64,000 nt of DNA from CAXXOK01 sp001604115 (GCA_034928535.1 JAYFOV010000013.1:62001-126000), one strand, 5' to 3'; shown: positions 25,373 through 34,599, counted from the stretch's first letter. The notes: generated by a model from the letters alone, not told the origin. A program made the numbers and translations.

Positions 25373-26632
25373 CTACAGGGGCTTGTGGTTGCGGTTTTCA
25401 CCGCGCAGGATGTCCCCAGCCTCCACGGTAAAGGGAAAGCTCATTTGCAGGCGTGTGCCGGCGATGCTTACCGTTTGCAGGGATTCGCCGGTTACCAGCG
25501 AGGTCATCCCCATTACAGTAAAGGGCTGGCTGCCCGCAGGGGTGAGCGCCTCTAGCGCATCCCCCACATGGAAGCGGTTTTTGACCAGCACCTCAGCGGG
25601 CTCTCCCGCGGGGGCGTCGCTCATGATCTGCCCCACAAACTCCATGCTTTGCAAAACGCCTTCCGCGCCGGCCGCAGGCTGGGGATCGCCATAGTAAAAG
25701 CCGGTGTTGCTCTTGCGGTGCCCGGCTTTTTCCAGTTCCGCCATCAACGCGGGCACTGCCGCATAAAACGCGGTTTCACCTTCCTTGGCCAGCACGTCCA
25801 GCGCCTGCCGGTAGGCCGACACAACGGTGGCCACGTAGTAGGCTGTTTTCATGCGCCCTTCGATCTTCAGGCTGGCGATGCCGGCGGCCGCCAACTCCGG
25901 CAAATGGGGCAGCATGCACAGGTCAAACGCAGAGAAAATAGAGGTTCCGCGCTCTTCCTGCATGACCGGCATGTACGCGCCGGGGCGTTTTTCCTCCACC
26001 ACATGGTAATGCCAGCGGCAGGGCTGTGCGCACGCGCCACGGTTGGCGCTGCGGCCGGTGAGCGCCGTGCTCATCAGGCAGCGCCCGCTGTAGGCCAAGC
26101 ACATCGCACCGTGCACAAAGGCTTCCAGCCGGAGGCTTTCTGGCAGGCTGGCGCGCATGGCACGGATATCCGCCAGGGACATTTCCCGGGAGAGCACGAT
26201 GCGCTCCGCTCCTGTCACTTCATGAAAATGCAGCGCCGTGCGGGTGTTGAGCACGTTAGCCTGGGTGCTGATGTGCAGCGGCAGCGTGGGCAGCGCCTCA
26301 TGCAGGCTCAACGCCGCGCCCAGATCGCTCACGATGGCCGCATCCGCCCCCGCGTCCTGCGCCTGCCGGGCGGCGGCCAGATAGCCTTCCATGTCCCGGT
26401 CAAAGGGTAAAAGGTTCAGCGTGACATAAAACGGCTTGCCATAGCTGTGCGCCAGCGCCACCGCGCGGGGAAACGCCTCCGCGTCAAAATTGCTGGCCGA
26501 GGCGCGCAGGCCGTAGCGCGTCATGCCGCCATACACCGCATCGGCACCGTAGCGCAGGGCGGCGCGCAACGGTTCCATACCGCCCGCCGGTGCCAGCAGC
26601 TCCGGCATGTGCACGGGTTCCCCCTGTGTCAT
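25373..26632 (-). CDS. U32 family peptidase-like protein, TrhP/YegQ group
   Basis: A 419-residue protein of the U32 collagenase-like family, whose better-studied members (TrhP, RlhA, UbiU/V) hydroxylate RNA or quinones with an iron-sulfur cluster rather than cleave peptides. The family signature EAFVHGAMCLAYSGRCLMS is at about 168-186, and Cys residues in GACAQPCRWHY follow as cluster ligands. Its ATG overlaps the mltG stop (ATGA), so it is translationally coupled. Operon order is ylbF-like, mltG, U32, a grouping common in Clostridia. tRNA 5-hydroxyuridine formation is the best guess. Confidence 0.85.
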   Translation of the reverse strand: MTQGEPVHMPELLAPAGGMEPLRAALRYGADAVYGGMTRYGLRASASNFDAEAFPRAVALAHSYGKPFYVTLNLLPFDRDMEGYLAAARQAQDAGADAAIVSDLGAALSLHEALPTLPLHISTQANVLNTRTALHFHEVTGAERIVLSREMSLADIRAMRASLPESLRLEAFVHGAMCLAYSGRCLMSTALTGRSANRGACAQPCRWHYHVVEEKRPGAYMPVMQEERGTSIFSAFDLCMLPHLPELAAAGIASLKIEGRMKTAYYVATVVSAYRQALDVLAKEGETAFYAAVPALMAELEKAGHRKSNTGFYYGDPQPAAGAEGVLQSMEFVGQIMSDAPAGEPAEVLVKNRFHVGDALEALTPAGSQPFTVMGMTSLVTGESLQTVSIAGTRLQMSFPFTVEAGDILRGENRNHKPL

Positions 26633-27813
26633 TGAATGCCTCGCTCCTCGTCAAACTGCTTCCACAGCGGCGCATAGATGGCTACGGCCGCATTATGCTC
26701 CTCCAGCGTTTTGCTGAAAGCCAGCTCGCCCGTATTGGGATCTTTGCTGCAGAAGTACAGGTATTTTTCCGCCTGGAAGGCTTCGTCCGGGTACAGTGCC
26801 GCCTGAACGGCCGCCGCCGAGGGGTTGCAGATGGGGCCAAGCGGCAACCCGGCATATAGATAGGTGTTGTAGGGCGAATCCACCTTCAAGTCACTGTCTC
26901 GCAGCGCCATGCGCCGCTCGCCTGTGATATAGTGGATGGTCACATCACTGCCCAGCTTCATGCCATCCTTGATGCGGTTGTGGAATACCGCCGACACTTT
27001 GGTAAAATCAGCCGTTTTCGCTTCCTTCTCGATCAGCGAAGCGAGGGTGAGCACCTGATCCACCGTCATGCCTAGGGCTCCGGCGCGCTCCTGCCAATCG
27101 TAGGTGAGCACCACATCCGTCTGATCCAGCAGCTTTTTGAGCACTTCGGTGGGCGCTGCGTTGGTGTAGATCTCATAGGTGTTGGGGGCAAGGTAGCCTT
27201 CCAGCAGGTACTTACGCTCGCCGATGCGCGCCGTTTTCAGTGCGTCCTGAATAAAATAGTAATCGCTCAGCCCCGTGCCGGTGCGGCACAGGTTCAGGAA
27301 TTCCGTGGTATCCTTGTACACGCCCTGCTCCTTGAGCATGGCGGCAATGTCTTCCACCGTCCATCCGGGGATGATGGTGATGAGCGTGGTCATCGGTTTG
27401 CCATCGCCTGTGGTCAGCAGCTCCGCAATTTGGAACATGTCCATGTTCTTGCGCAGCGTATAGTCCCCAGCCTGTATTTTTTGCCCGAGACCGGCAAAAT
27501 CGCAGTAATACTTAAAGACGGAGCGGTTTTTGATGATGCCTTCCTCCGCCAGGTTGGTGCTCACGCGCGTCAGGCTCTGCCCGCTTTCCACCGTGAAGGG
27601 GATCTCCGTCTGATCCTCCGGGTTCACAGGGCTCAAATAGGCGCTGTCGATCATGGCATAAACGGTGGAGCCGATGCCAAACACCAGCACCAGCGCCGCC
27701 AGCACCACCAGCATAGGGCGCAGCAGGTTCCAGATGCCGCTGTACCAATAAAATCCATATTGCCGCTCGTCACGCAGTGATTCGTGATCATAGGGCTGAT
27801 CCCATCTTGCCAT
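26629..27813 (-). CDS. mltG: Endolytic murein transglycosylase MltG
   Basis: A 394-residue membrane-anchored enzyme that cuts nascent glycan strands and so sets their length. A cytoplasmic tail of about 30 residues and one membrane helix (about 33-53) precede a LysM-like part (EIPFTVESGQSLTRVSTNLAEEG region) and the YceG domain. The catalytic Glu is in LASLIEKEAKT, and NTYLYAGLPLGPICNPS is the conserved substrate loop. It starts 9 bp after the preceding small gene and overlaps the U32 gene. Confidence 0.95.
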   Translation of the reverse strand: MARWDQPYDHESLRDERQYGFYWYSGIWNLLRPMLVVLAALVLVFGIGSTVYAMIDSAYLSPVNPEDQTEIPFTVESGQSLTRVSTNLAEEGIIKNRSVFKYYCDFAGLGQKIQAGDYTLRKNMDMFQIAELLTTGDGKPMTTLITIIPGWTVEDIAAMLKEQGVYKDTTEFLNLCRTGTGLSDYYFIQDALKTARIGERKYLLEGYLAPNTYEIYTNAAPTEVLKKLLDQTDVVLTYDWQERAGALGMTVDQVLTLASLIEKEAKTADFTKVSAVFHNRIKDGMKLGSDVTIHYITGERRMALRDSDLKVDSPYNTYLYAGLPLGPICNPSAAAVQAALYPDEAFQAEKYLYFCSKDPNTGELAFSKTLEEHNAAVAIYAPLWKQFDEERGIQ

Positions 27814-27822
27814 GCGCGCCTC

Positions 27823-28182
27823 CTACATCCCGGGCAGTTCAAAGTCCAGCTCCGCAGCCTTGGCCACCTGCTGGAACACCTCGCCCGTCAGCTGAGTCAG
27901 GCGCATTTGCGCCACCAGATACTGTGCCACTTCCGCATTCATATATAGCAGGGAGCTGAGCTTATTAAAGCGCTCCACATCCTCAGCGTCCGCATCCGCG
28001 CCGCTGGCAGCGGCCATTTGCAGGCGCGTCTGGGTGCGCTGGTATTCCTTAAGCAAGGCGCGGTTGGTATCGCTGGCCATGGCCGTGTCCTTGAGCGCCT
28101 TGTACGTGATGTATTCTTCACTTTGGCGGATGGCTTGGGCAAGCTGCTCAGTCGCCATGCGCACAGGGGTCTGATCTTGCAT
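27823..28182 (-). CDS. YlbF/YmcA family protein
   Basis: A 119-residue helical cytoplasmic protein of the Com_YlbF family. In B. subtilis YlbF, YmcA and YaaT form a complex that affects RNase Y processing, sporulation and competence. The pattern of helices with QLAQAIRQSEEYITYKALKD at the start and QYLVAQMRLTQLTGEVFQQV near the end fits the family. AGGAGG lies 10 nt before the ATG. It leads a tight three-gene operon with mltG and the U32 gene. Confidence 0.82.
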   Translation of the reverse strand: MQDQTPVRMATEQLAQAIRQSEEYITYKALKDTAMASDTNRALLKEYQRTQTRLQMAAASGADADAEDVERFNKLSSLLYMNAEVAQYLVAQMRLTQLTGEVFQQVAKAAELDFELPGM

Positions 28183-28402
28183 ATGGGTCGATCCTCCTGT
28201 TCCAATGGGCTGCGCGGTTGCGCGCCGCTGTATCAGTATACCGCAAAAACCGGGAAATTTCATGTATCATTTTGCCGCTTGGGCTGTTCTGGACGCCTGC
28301 AGAGCGCAGGCACCCACAAATCAACCCTAAGAGACAAGCGAATTGTTACATCTTTCGCGCTGGACCGGGTCGCGACGGCTCACCCTGCGCAGCCCGGCAC
28401 GA

Positions 28403-29296
28403 TCATCCCTCAAACAAGGCAATGCTCTCCGCATCCATAAATGCTGGGGTGAATGCGCTGGTAGCCGCCTCTTTGGCTTGCAGATACCCCTCCAGACCCA
28501 GCATTTCCATGGCTTCCCGTGCCCGTGCGTATTCCCGCGCAGTCAGCCGCCTGTCCAGCCCCTGGATGGCGGTATCCGTCATGGGGGTGTATTGCCGCAT
28601 GAGGCTTACGGGCGTGCCCGCGGGCAGGCGCTCTGCGATGGCCTGCAAAATGGCGATGCTTTCCGTCACGCGCAGGGGCAGCACCAGATGCCGCACCAAT
28701 GTGCCCCGCGTGAGCATGCCTTCAGCATCCCACTGCGGCGCGCCCGTCACGGCGCACATGGCCGCCACGGCATCCATCGCCACGGGAAAATAATCCGGCG
28801 CACCCGCCAACGCCTGCCCCGTAGCTGCTGTGGCATATTTGATATCCGGCAGGAACACATCGACCAACCCTGCCGCCGCCTGCACCATGGCCACGCTTTC
28901 ATAGCCGCTGGAGTTCCACACTACCGGGATTTGTGGCTTGCGGATGCGCAGCGCCTCAAAAATCGCTGGAGCAAAATGGGTGGGGCTCACCAGATTCAGG
29001 TTATGCACCCCCAGCCCTTCCACCCTGCGGAACAACTCACTGAGCGCCTGCGGCGTAAAAACCTGCCCGGCAAGCGTCCCTTGGCTGATGGGTGCGTTTT
29101 GACAAAACACACACCCCAGAGCGCACCCGCAAAAAAAGACGGTCCCACTGCCGCGTATGCCGCTGATGCACGGCTCCTCCCACATATGGCGAGCGGCGCG
29201 CGCCACCACCGGCAGGGTGCCCATGCCGCACGCGCCGTCCCCATGGGTCAGGGTGCGCTCCGCATCGCAGCGGCGCGGGCAAAGGTTGCATTTCAT
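28403..29296 (-). CDS. Radical SAM protein, PflX/COG1313-like
   Basis: A 297-residue iron-sulfur protein related to pyruvate formate-lyase activating enzymes. The radical SAM motif CALGCVFCQN (CxxxCxxC) is at about residues 57-66. An N-terminal Cys cluster, MKCNLCPRRCDAER with CGMG, could hold a second metal site. The family has no settled function; it is annotated as PflX. GGAGG precedes the ATG. Nothing nearby encodes a glycyl radical enzyme, so a PFL-activating role has no support from context. Confidence 0.85.
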   Translation of the reverse strand: MKCNLCPRRCDAERTLTHGDGACGMGTLPVVARAARHMWEEPCISGIRGSGTVFFCGCALGCVFCQNAPISQGTLAGQVFTPQALSELFRRVEGLGVHNLNLVSPTHFAPAIFEALRIRKPQIPVVWNSSGYESVAMVQAAAGLVDVFLPDIKYATAATGQALAGAPDYFPVAMDAVAAMCAVTGAPQWDAEGMLTRGTLVRHLVLPLRVTESIAILQAIAERLPAGTPVSLMRQYTPMTDTAIQGLDRRLTAREYARAREAMEMLGLEGYLQAKEAATSAFTPAFMDAESIALFEG

Positions 29297-29735
29297 AATG
29301 GTCAAACCTCCTTTGGGGATCGCACCACAATATAGCACAGCCTGGCCGCCGGGCACAAGGGCTAACGGGAGCAGAACAATCCGCTGTGTTGCGGCTGCGA
29401 AAGGTTTCCGGGCAGCCTGCACAAGCAGGTGTCTTATGCCCGCGGGTTTATACCATGCGGCAAACCGCACCGCGCGCCACGGCATCCGGCAGCGTGCAGC
29501 CATACGGATGCCAACGGAAGATCCCCCCTTTGCACGTTGGCAGCAGAACGCCGCGCTTGACGTACATGCCTATCGGCAGTATGCTGTATGGTAAAGTGCC
29601 CGGCACCGGTCTCATTGCCGCAGGTATTGCCATACGGGCGCACCGTTCTTTCCGGCCGGCGGGCACGCTGGTCCGCACCCTGTCCGCGCGGCCGTATGAG
29701 CCGCGTGCTTCCTAACACAGAAAGGGGTCACAAAC
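29297..29735. other. Divergent intergenic gap with promoters
   Basis: About 440 bp. A minus-strand -10 candidate (TATATT, near 29329-29334) serves the radical SAM gene. A plus-strand candidate TTGACG, 17 nt, TATGCT (29557-29585) may serve the epimerase gene. The rest is featureless GC-rich sequence; the short reading frames inside show no family resemblance. Confidence 0.4.
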
Positions 29736-30584
29736 ATGAGTCTGGTCACCATTGAAAACGGCACACTCAAGGTGAGCATCCAAACGATGGGCGCAGAGCT
29801 GCAATCCATTAAGGACGCAAACGGCGTGGAGCGTCTTTGGCAGGGGGATCCCGCCTTCTGGGCCAACCGAGCACCCATCCTGTTCCCAGTGGCCGGCGGT
29901 TTCCGCGATGATGTGTACGAGCTGGATGGCACACGTTACCCTATGCCCAAACATGGCTTTGCCAAAAAAGTGGTGTGGGAACTGGAGCATCAGGCGCCCG
30001 GAACCGCCACGTTCGTAACCCGGCACAAGGATCCCGGCTTCCCCTTTGACTATGCCCTGCGCGCCGTCTACACGCTGGAGGGCGATGCCCTGCATGTGGA
30101 TTATGCCACCGAAAACCTGGGCGCTGTGCCTTTTTACTTTAGTGTGGGCGCGCATGAGGCCTATGCCACGCCTGAAGGTATCGATCATTATTCATTGGTG
30201 TTTGATGAGCCGGAGACTTTGCTTAACAGCCCGCTGGTGGGCAACCTGACCACGCACGATACGGTTACCCTGACGGAAAACTGTGATACGCTGCCACTGA
30301 CATATGACTATTTCAAAGTGGATGCGCTGGTTCTGCGCACGGTCAAAAGCCGCGGCGTCACACTGAAAAGCGATCTGCACCCGCGAAAACTCCATGTGGC
30401 CTTCCCCCAGCATGATGTGCTAATGCTCTGGACCAAACCAGGCGCGGGCTATCTGTGTATCGAGCCCTGGTGCAACGCTCCGGACTATGTGGATGCGGAT
30501 TACCGTATCGATCATAAACCGGGCTTTATGCGCCTTGCCCCTCAGGAAAAGATCACCCGGCGGCATACCATTACCGTACGCTAA
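29736..30584 (+). CDS. Aldose 1-epimerase family protein, LacX-like
   Basis: A 282-residue galactose mutarotase-fold protein. Conserved pieces are GAELQSIKDANGVERLWQGD (about 15-34), APILFPVAGG (about 46-55), KHGFAKKVVWE (about 71-81), the His of FSVGAHEAYATP (about 137) and the Glu near GYLCIEPWCN. It interconverts hexose anomers; LacX-like members accept phosphorylated or other sugars. AAAGGGG precedes the ATG. It is monocistronic and ends at a palindrome shared with the convergent AAA gene. Confidence 0.9.
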   Translation: MSLVTIENGTLKVSIQTMGAELQSIKDANGVERLWQGDPAFWANRAPILFPVAGGFRDDVYELDGTRYPMPKHGFAKKVVWELEHQAPGTATFVTRHKDPGFPFDYALRAVYTLEGDALHVDYATENLGAVPFYFSVGAHEAYATPEGIDHYSLVFDEPETLLNSPLVGNLTTHDTVTLTENCDTLPLTYDYFKVDALVLRTVKSRGVTLKSDLHPRKLHVAFPQHDVLMLWTKPGAGYLCIEPWCNAPDYVDADYRIDHKPGFMRLAPQEKITRRHTITVR

Positions 30585-30673
30585 CCATCCGGGTCAGCAG
30601 TGGCCGCCCTTTCCCTTTCAAAGCCACACGGCGCAAACGCCCTGCGGGTGCTTGCAGGTGCCGGCCCGATGCA

Positions 30674-30711
30674 CAAACACGACCCAGCGCAGACGCGCCG
30701 GGTCGTGTTTG
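30674..30711. terminator. Two-way terminator palindrome
   Basis: CAAACACGACCC (30674-30685) pairs exactly with 30700-30711, then one mismatch and four more pairs (GCGC). It lies between the epimerase (+) and the AAA ATPase (-). Confidence 0.75.
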
Positions 30712-30776
30712 CCTTTGCGGGCAGTGCTGCGGTGCGGCAAGCCTTTCTTGCGCTGTGCTGCCGCGCGCACGGTGCC

Positions 30777-32045
30777 TTATTGTTTGGGCTGCGCGCTGCG
30801 GAACAGCGCTTCCACTTCGTGTGCTTCCTCGTCGGCCTCGTTGGGCGCGGGCTGCTTCGGCGCGGCTACGGGGGGCGGCACGGGCGCGGCGTCCGGCTTC
30901 GGGGCATCTGCCATGGCTGAGGCACTCTCCCCAGCAGTTTTCGTAGCCGCTGCCTGGGCAGTCTCGGTGGCGGCTTCCTCCCCCGCTGCAGCGCGGATGT
31001 CCTCGCTGGTCAACTGCATGAGCTGCTCACGGGTGATATCGGCAAGCCCGGCCAAGCGGTTTGCCTGCGCGCTCACCGCGCGCTCAAAGAGGTTGCGCAC
31101 ACCACGCGCATTGCCAAAGCCTTTCACATCCAGGCTGAAGAGCGCCAGAAGCCCCTTGAGCATGTCGCGGGCATCCTGTGCCAGTGCGTAGCCGCTCTTC
31201 TCGCAGCGCATGTCAAAGATGGCCATCATTTCTTCCACGGTATAGTCCGGAAAGTGCATAAAGCGGTTAAAACGGCTTTCCAGACCGGGGTTGGAGTGCA
31301 CGAATGTCTCCATCAGTTCCGTGTACCCGGCAACAATCACGACCAGATCATCCCGGTGATCCTCCATGGCTTTGAGGAGCGTATCCACAGCCTCCTGCCC
31401 AAAATCATTGCTGCCATGGCCGCCGCTGGCTGTCAGGGCATACGCTTCATCCACAAAAAGCACGCCGCCCAGCGCTTTTTTGACCATATCGCCTGTTTTG
31501 ATGGCGGTTTGCCCCACGTAACCCGCTACCAGTCCGCCGCGATCCACCTCCACCAGCTGCCCTTTGGACAGGATGCCAAGGCTTTTGTAGATACGGCTCA
31601 TGATCCGCGCGATCATGGTTTTACCAGTGCCGGGATTGCCGCTGAACACCATATGCAGGGACAGATCCTCAACTGGCAGCTCGTTTTGCTGGCGCAGCTT
31701 TTGCACTGTGACCAGATTGATGAGGCTTTGCACCTCTTTTTTGATCACAGACAGGCCAATGTAACTCTCCAGCTCTTGTTTCAGGTCTTCGATTTTCTCC
31801 GGCGGTTCTTCGGCCTCTATCTGCGCCTGCGCGTCCGGCGCGGGCGCGGCATCACCGGCGGGCGCCAGCGGCACATCCCCCTGCGTGGCAGGCGGGGTCG
31901 CGGCATCTTCCTTGATCACAGGATCGCCGCCCGCCTTGAGGGTGGGCATACCCCACAGATCATCGGCGATGCGCCGCAGGTTGGTCTGCGTCATTTGATT
32001 GATCACGTCCATTTGCAGCCGGATGATCTCTTCCTTACGATCCAT
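30777..32045 (-). CDS. AAA ATPase of the CbbX/CfxQ/SpoVK family
   Basis: A 422-residue AAA ATPase. An N-terminal helical part (1-35) and a Pro/Ala-rich linker lead to the AAA domain at about 85-330: Walker A SGNPGTGKT (about 133-141), Walker B VLFVDEAYAL (about 186-195), arginine-finger region LESRFNRFMHF. The last 75 residues are Ala/Pro/Glu-rich and likely disordered. Family members remodel protein complexes (Rubisco activase CbbX) or act in sporulation (SpoVK). No Rubisco genes are present; a sporulation or stress role is possible. AAAGGAG precedes the ATG. Confidence 0.88.
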   Translation of the reverse strand: MDRKEEIIRLQMDVINQMTQTNLRRIADDLWGMPTLKAGGDPVIKEDAATPPATQGDVPLAPAGDAAPAPDAQAQIEAEEPPEKIEDLKQELESYIGLSVIKKEVQSLINLVTVQKLRQQNELPVEDLSLHMVFSGNPGTGKTMIARIMSRIYKSLGILSKGQLVEVDRGGLVAGYVGQTAIKTGDMVKKALGGVLFVDEAYALTASGGHGSNDFGQEAVDTLLKAMEDHRDDLVVIVAGYTELMETFVHSNPGLESRFNRFMHFPDYTVEEMMAIFDMRCEKSGYALAQDARDMLKGLLALFSLDVKGFGNARGVRNLFERAVSAQANRLAGLADITREQLMQLTSEDIRAAAGEEAATETAQAAATKTAGESASAMADAPKPDAAPVPPPVAAPKQPAPNEADEEAHEVEALFRSAQPKQ

Positions 32046-32111
32046 GTACGTTGCTCCTTTGGCGCTGTTCAGCGGTGCCATTTGATGGGCATATTATAGC
32101 ACGCCGCGCGG

Positions 32112-32609
32112 TCAAGGTGCAATTGAAGTGCCCAATCCCTCCCTGGTGAGGATGAAAAGGTGGTTTTCCGCATCAAAACGGAATCCTGCTGCCTTGAGCA
32201 CATTTTGGGATGCAACGTTTTCAATATCCGGCTGCACGATGATGCGCGATGCATCCGCCCGGGAAAACGCATCGCGGATCAGCAGCCGCAGTGCCGAAGC
32301 GCCGCACCCCTTGCGCAGATAAGCTTCCTCCCCCACCAGATAATCAATGCTGTAGGTGCCCGCCAGCGGGATGTTCCCATGCCAAACCTCCCCGCTGCGC
32401 CAATAAGGGTAGTGTTGGCAAAAGCCGATCGGCTCGCCATCCGCTTCGATGATGAAATGACGGATGAAGGAAAAATCCCCCTCCCGCGCGCACACCTCGG
32501 CAATCCAATCCTCCGCAGGGGTGTACCACGGTGCAACATGCGGCTTGGCAAGCCACTGGGTAAAGGTGGGCAGATCATTGTCCTTCAGCGGACGGATGGT
32601 AATGTTCAT
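32112..32609 (-). CDS. GNAT family N-acetyltransferase
   Basis: A 165-residue acetyltransferase resembling the AAC(6')/RimJ-like group: it opens with MNITIRPLKDNDLPTFTQWL, has IGFCQHYPYW in the central strand, and the acetyl-CoA loop is RKGCGASALRLL (about 111-122). NVASQNVLKAAGF is the typical last helix. Aminoglycoside 6'-acetyltransferases share this layout, but resistance cannot be claimed from sequence alone. GGAGGG precedes the ATG. The AAA ATPase gene begins 66 bp away in the same direction, beyond this gene's stop. Confidence 0.85.
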   Translation of the reverse strand: MNITIRPLKDNDLPTFTQWLAKPHVAPWYTPAEDWIAEVCAREGDFSFIRHFIIEADGEPIGFCQHYPYWRSGEVWHGNIPLAGTYSIDYLVGEEAYLRKGCGASALRLLIRDAFSRADASRIIVQPDIENVASQNVLKAAGFRFDAENHLFILTREGLGTSIAP

Positions 32610-32766
32610 GCGCGATCCCTCCATTGGACACCGGCTGCAACGCCGGTTTTCCAGTATCATACAGGAAGTGCAAACCATTTGCAAGCCGTGGTTTGCGCAC
32701 GCTAACCAAAATGATATTTTTTTGTCAACGGCGGGGCGCGCCCTTTTTTGTCGGTCAAAAATGTGC

Positions 32767-32772
32767 TATAAT
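32767..32772 (+). promoter_or_regulatory. -10 box of the scaffold/GGGtGRT operon
   Basis: TATAAT with only a T-run as -35 region (32744-32749) at 17 nt. Start codon at 32827 after CAGGAGG. Confidence 0.5.
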
Positions 32773-32826
32773 TCTTTGGTATGTCCAAAAGACAGATTTT
32801 GAACGCCGAACAGGAGGAACGAATCC

Positions 32827-33519
32827 ATGCATTACTCCAGAGAAGTGGAAGAAATGGTGTGCGTGAAAAAGGGCCCCGATCACGGCCCCGCGCCGATCCC
32901 CGAAGAGGGCAAATGGGTGCAGGCTCGTGAGGTGAAGGACATCAGCGGTTTCACACATGGTGTGGGCTGGTGCGCACCCCAGCAGGGCGCCTGCAAGCTG
33001 AGCCTGAACGTCAAAGATGGCGTGATCCAGGAAGCGCTGGTGGAGACCATCGGCTGCTCCGGCATGACCCACTCCGCCGCGATGGCCGCCGAGATCCTGC
33101 CCGGCAAAACCGTGCTGGAAGCGATGAACACTGACCTGGTGTGCGATGCCATTAACACCGCCATGCGCGAACTGTTCCTGCAGATCGCCTACGGCCGCAC
33201 GCAGAGCGCCTTCTCCGAAGGCGGTTTGGAAATCGGCGCCGGGCTGGAAGACTTGGGCAAAGGTCTGCGCAGCCAGGTCGGCACCATGTACGGCACCCTC
33301 AAGAAGGGCGTACGGTATCTGGAAATGGCCGAAGGCTATGTGCTCAAGATTGCCCTGGACGCCGACAAGGAAGTTATCGGCTACCAGTTTGTGCACCTGG
33401 GCAAAATGATGGAAGCCATCAAAAAGGGCGTGGATCCCAAAGAAGCGTATGAGAAGAACATCGGCACCTACGGCCGTTTTGCCGAGGCTGCCGAGTACAT
33501 TGATCCGCGCCACCAGTAA
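32827..33519 (+). CDS. Iron-sulfur cluster scaffold-like protein (IscU/NifU-like)
   Basis: A 230-residue protein with an IscU-like core. Five Cys are present (12, 49, 56, 77, 106); GCSGMTHSAAMAAEIL (76-91) resembles the cysteine loop and helix of IscU. The C-terminal 120 residues are outside the usual scaffold domain. In databases this type is named as an iron-sulfur cluster assembly scaffold-like protein and sits next to GGGtGRT genes, as here (29 bp apart). Its function has not been worked out to my knowledge; no IscS/SufS or other assembly gene is in the window. Confidence 0.75.
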   Translation: MHYSREVEEMVCVKKGPDHGPAPIPEEGKWVQAREVKDISGFTHGVGWCAPQQGACKLSLNVKDGVIQEALVETIGCSGMTHSAAMAAEILPGKTVLEAMNTDLVCDAINTAMRELFLQIAYGRTQSAFSEGGLEIGAGLEDLGKGLRSQVGTMYGTLKKGVRYLEMAEGYVLKIALDADKEVIGYQFVHLGKMMEAIKKGVDPKEAYEKNIGTYGRFAEAAEYIDPRHQ

Positions 33520-33548
33520 AAGATCGTTTGAATGAGAGGTGAGAAACA

Positions 33549-34547
33549 ATGGCTACTTTTGAAGGGTACGAAAGAAGAATTGCCAAAATCAATGCGGTGC
33601 TTGCGGAGTACGGTTTCTCCGATCTGGATTCGGCTGCGCAATATGTGAAAGACAAGGGCGTGGATGTGCGCGGCATCGTGCATGGCGTGCAGACCATCGC
33701 TTTTGAAAACGCCGTGTGGGCCTATACGCTGGGCGCGGCCATCGCATTTAAAAAGGGTGCCACCAACGCCGCCGCGGCCGCCGAAGCCATTGGCCTTGGG
33801 TTGCAGGGCTTCTGCATCCCGGGTTCAGTCGCCGACCAGCGCGCTGTGGGCATTGGCCACGGCAATCTGGGCGCGATGCTCCTGCGTGATGAAACCAAAT
33901 GCTTTGCCTTCCTGGCCGGCCATGAGAGCTTTGCCGCCGCCGAAGGCGCCATCGGCATCGCCCGCACCGCCAACAAGGTGCGCAAAGAGCCGCTGCGCGT
34001 GATCCTCAACGGCCTTGGCAAGGATGCGGCGTTCATCATCAGCCGCATCAACGGCTTTACCTATGTCAAAACCCAGATGGACTATTACGCCGGTGAAGTG
34101 GCGATCGAAAAAGAGACTGCCTACTCCAACGGTGAAAAAGCCAAAGTGCGTGTGTACGGCTGCGATGATGTGACCGAAGGCGTGGCCGTGATGCGGCTGG
34201 AAAAAGTGGATGTTTCCATCACCGGCAACAGCACCAACCCCACGCGCTTCCAGCACCCCGTGGCGGGCACCTACAAAAAGTGGTGCATCGAAAACAACAA
34301 GCAGTATTTCTCCGTGGCCAGCGGCGGCGGCACCGGCCGCACCCTGCACCCGGACAACATGGGCGCCGGCCCCGCCAGCTATGGCATGACCGACACCATG
34401 GGCCGCATGCACAGCGATGCGCAGTTCGCGGGCAGCTCTTCTGTGCCTGCACACGTGGAAATGATGGGCCTGATCGGCATGGGCAACAACCCCATGGTTG
34501 GCGCGACGGTCGCGCTGGCTGTGGCGATTGAGGAAGCCAGCAAGTAA
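33549..34547 (+). CDS. GGGtGRT protein (uncharacterised family)
   Basis: A 332-residue protein named for its motif, seen here as SVASGGGTGRTLHPDN (residues 255-270). The rest is soluble, Gly/Ala-rich, with GIGHGNLGAMLLRDETKCF (about 101-119), GHESFAAAEGAIGIA (about 124-138) and GMGNNPMVGATVALAVAIEE at the C-terminus, like a small-molecule binding fold. No signal peptide or membrane helix. It follows the scaffold-like gene in one operon ending in a terminator. The strong ribosome site (GAGAGGTGAG) and regular codon use suggest an abundant, conserved protein. Function unknown. Confidence 0.88.
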   Translation: MATFEGYERRIAKINAVLAEYGFSDLDSAAQYVKDKGVDVRGIVHGVQTIAFENAVWAYTLGAAIAFKKGATNAAAAAEAIGLGLQGFCIPGSVADQRAVGIGHGNLGAMLLRDETKCFAFLAGHESFAAAEGAIGIARTANKVRKEPLRVILNGLGKDAAFIISRINGFTYVKTQMDYYAGEVAIEKETAYSNGEKAKVRVYGCDDVTEGVAVMRLEKVDVSITGNSTNPTRFQHPVAGTYKKWCIENNKQYFSVASGGGTGRTLHPDNMGAGPASYGMTDTMGRMHSDAQFAGSSSVPAHVEMMGLIGMGNNPMVGATVALAVAIEEASK

Positions 34548-34565
34548 GGTTCTATAAAGACTTTG

Positions 34566-34599
34566 AGGAACCTTCCGCTTCAGCGGAGGGTTCCTTTTT
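34566..34599 (+). terminator. Rho-independent terminator of the GGGtGRT operon
   Basis: AGGAACCTTCCGCT (34566-34579) pairs with 34582-34595 (one G-U), followed by five T. Confidence 0.9.

Noticed and set aside
28403..29296. Pyruvate formate-lyase activating enzyme
   Set aside because: The radical SAM motif fits, but no glycyl radical enzyme is nearby and the N-terminal Cys cluster points to the PflX/COG1313 group.
29386..29715. A 109-codon plus-strand frame in the divergent gap
   Set aside because: No ribosome site or recognisable motif; composition is that of translated GC-rich non-coding DNA.
30777..32045. Rubisco activase
   Set aside because: CbbX-like by sequence, but no Rubisco or Calvin-cycle gene is in the window and the family has other members such as SpoVK.
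32112..32609. Aminoglycoside resistance gene
   Set aside because: The protein is GNAT-type and loosely AAC(6')-like, but residues that define substrate choice cannot be judged by eye; kept as a general acetyltransferase.
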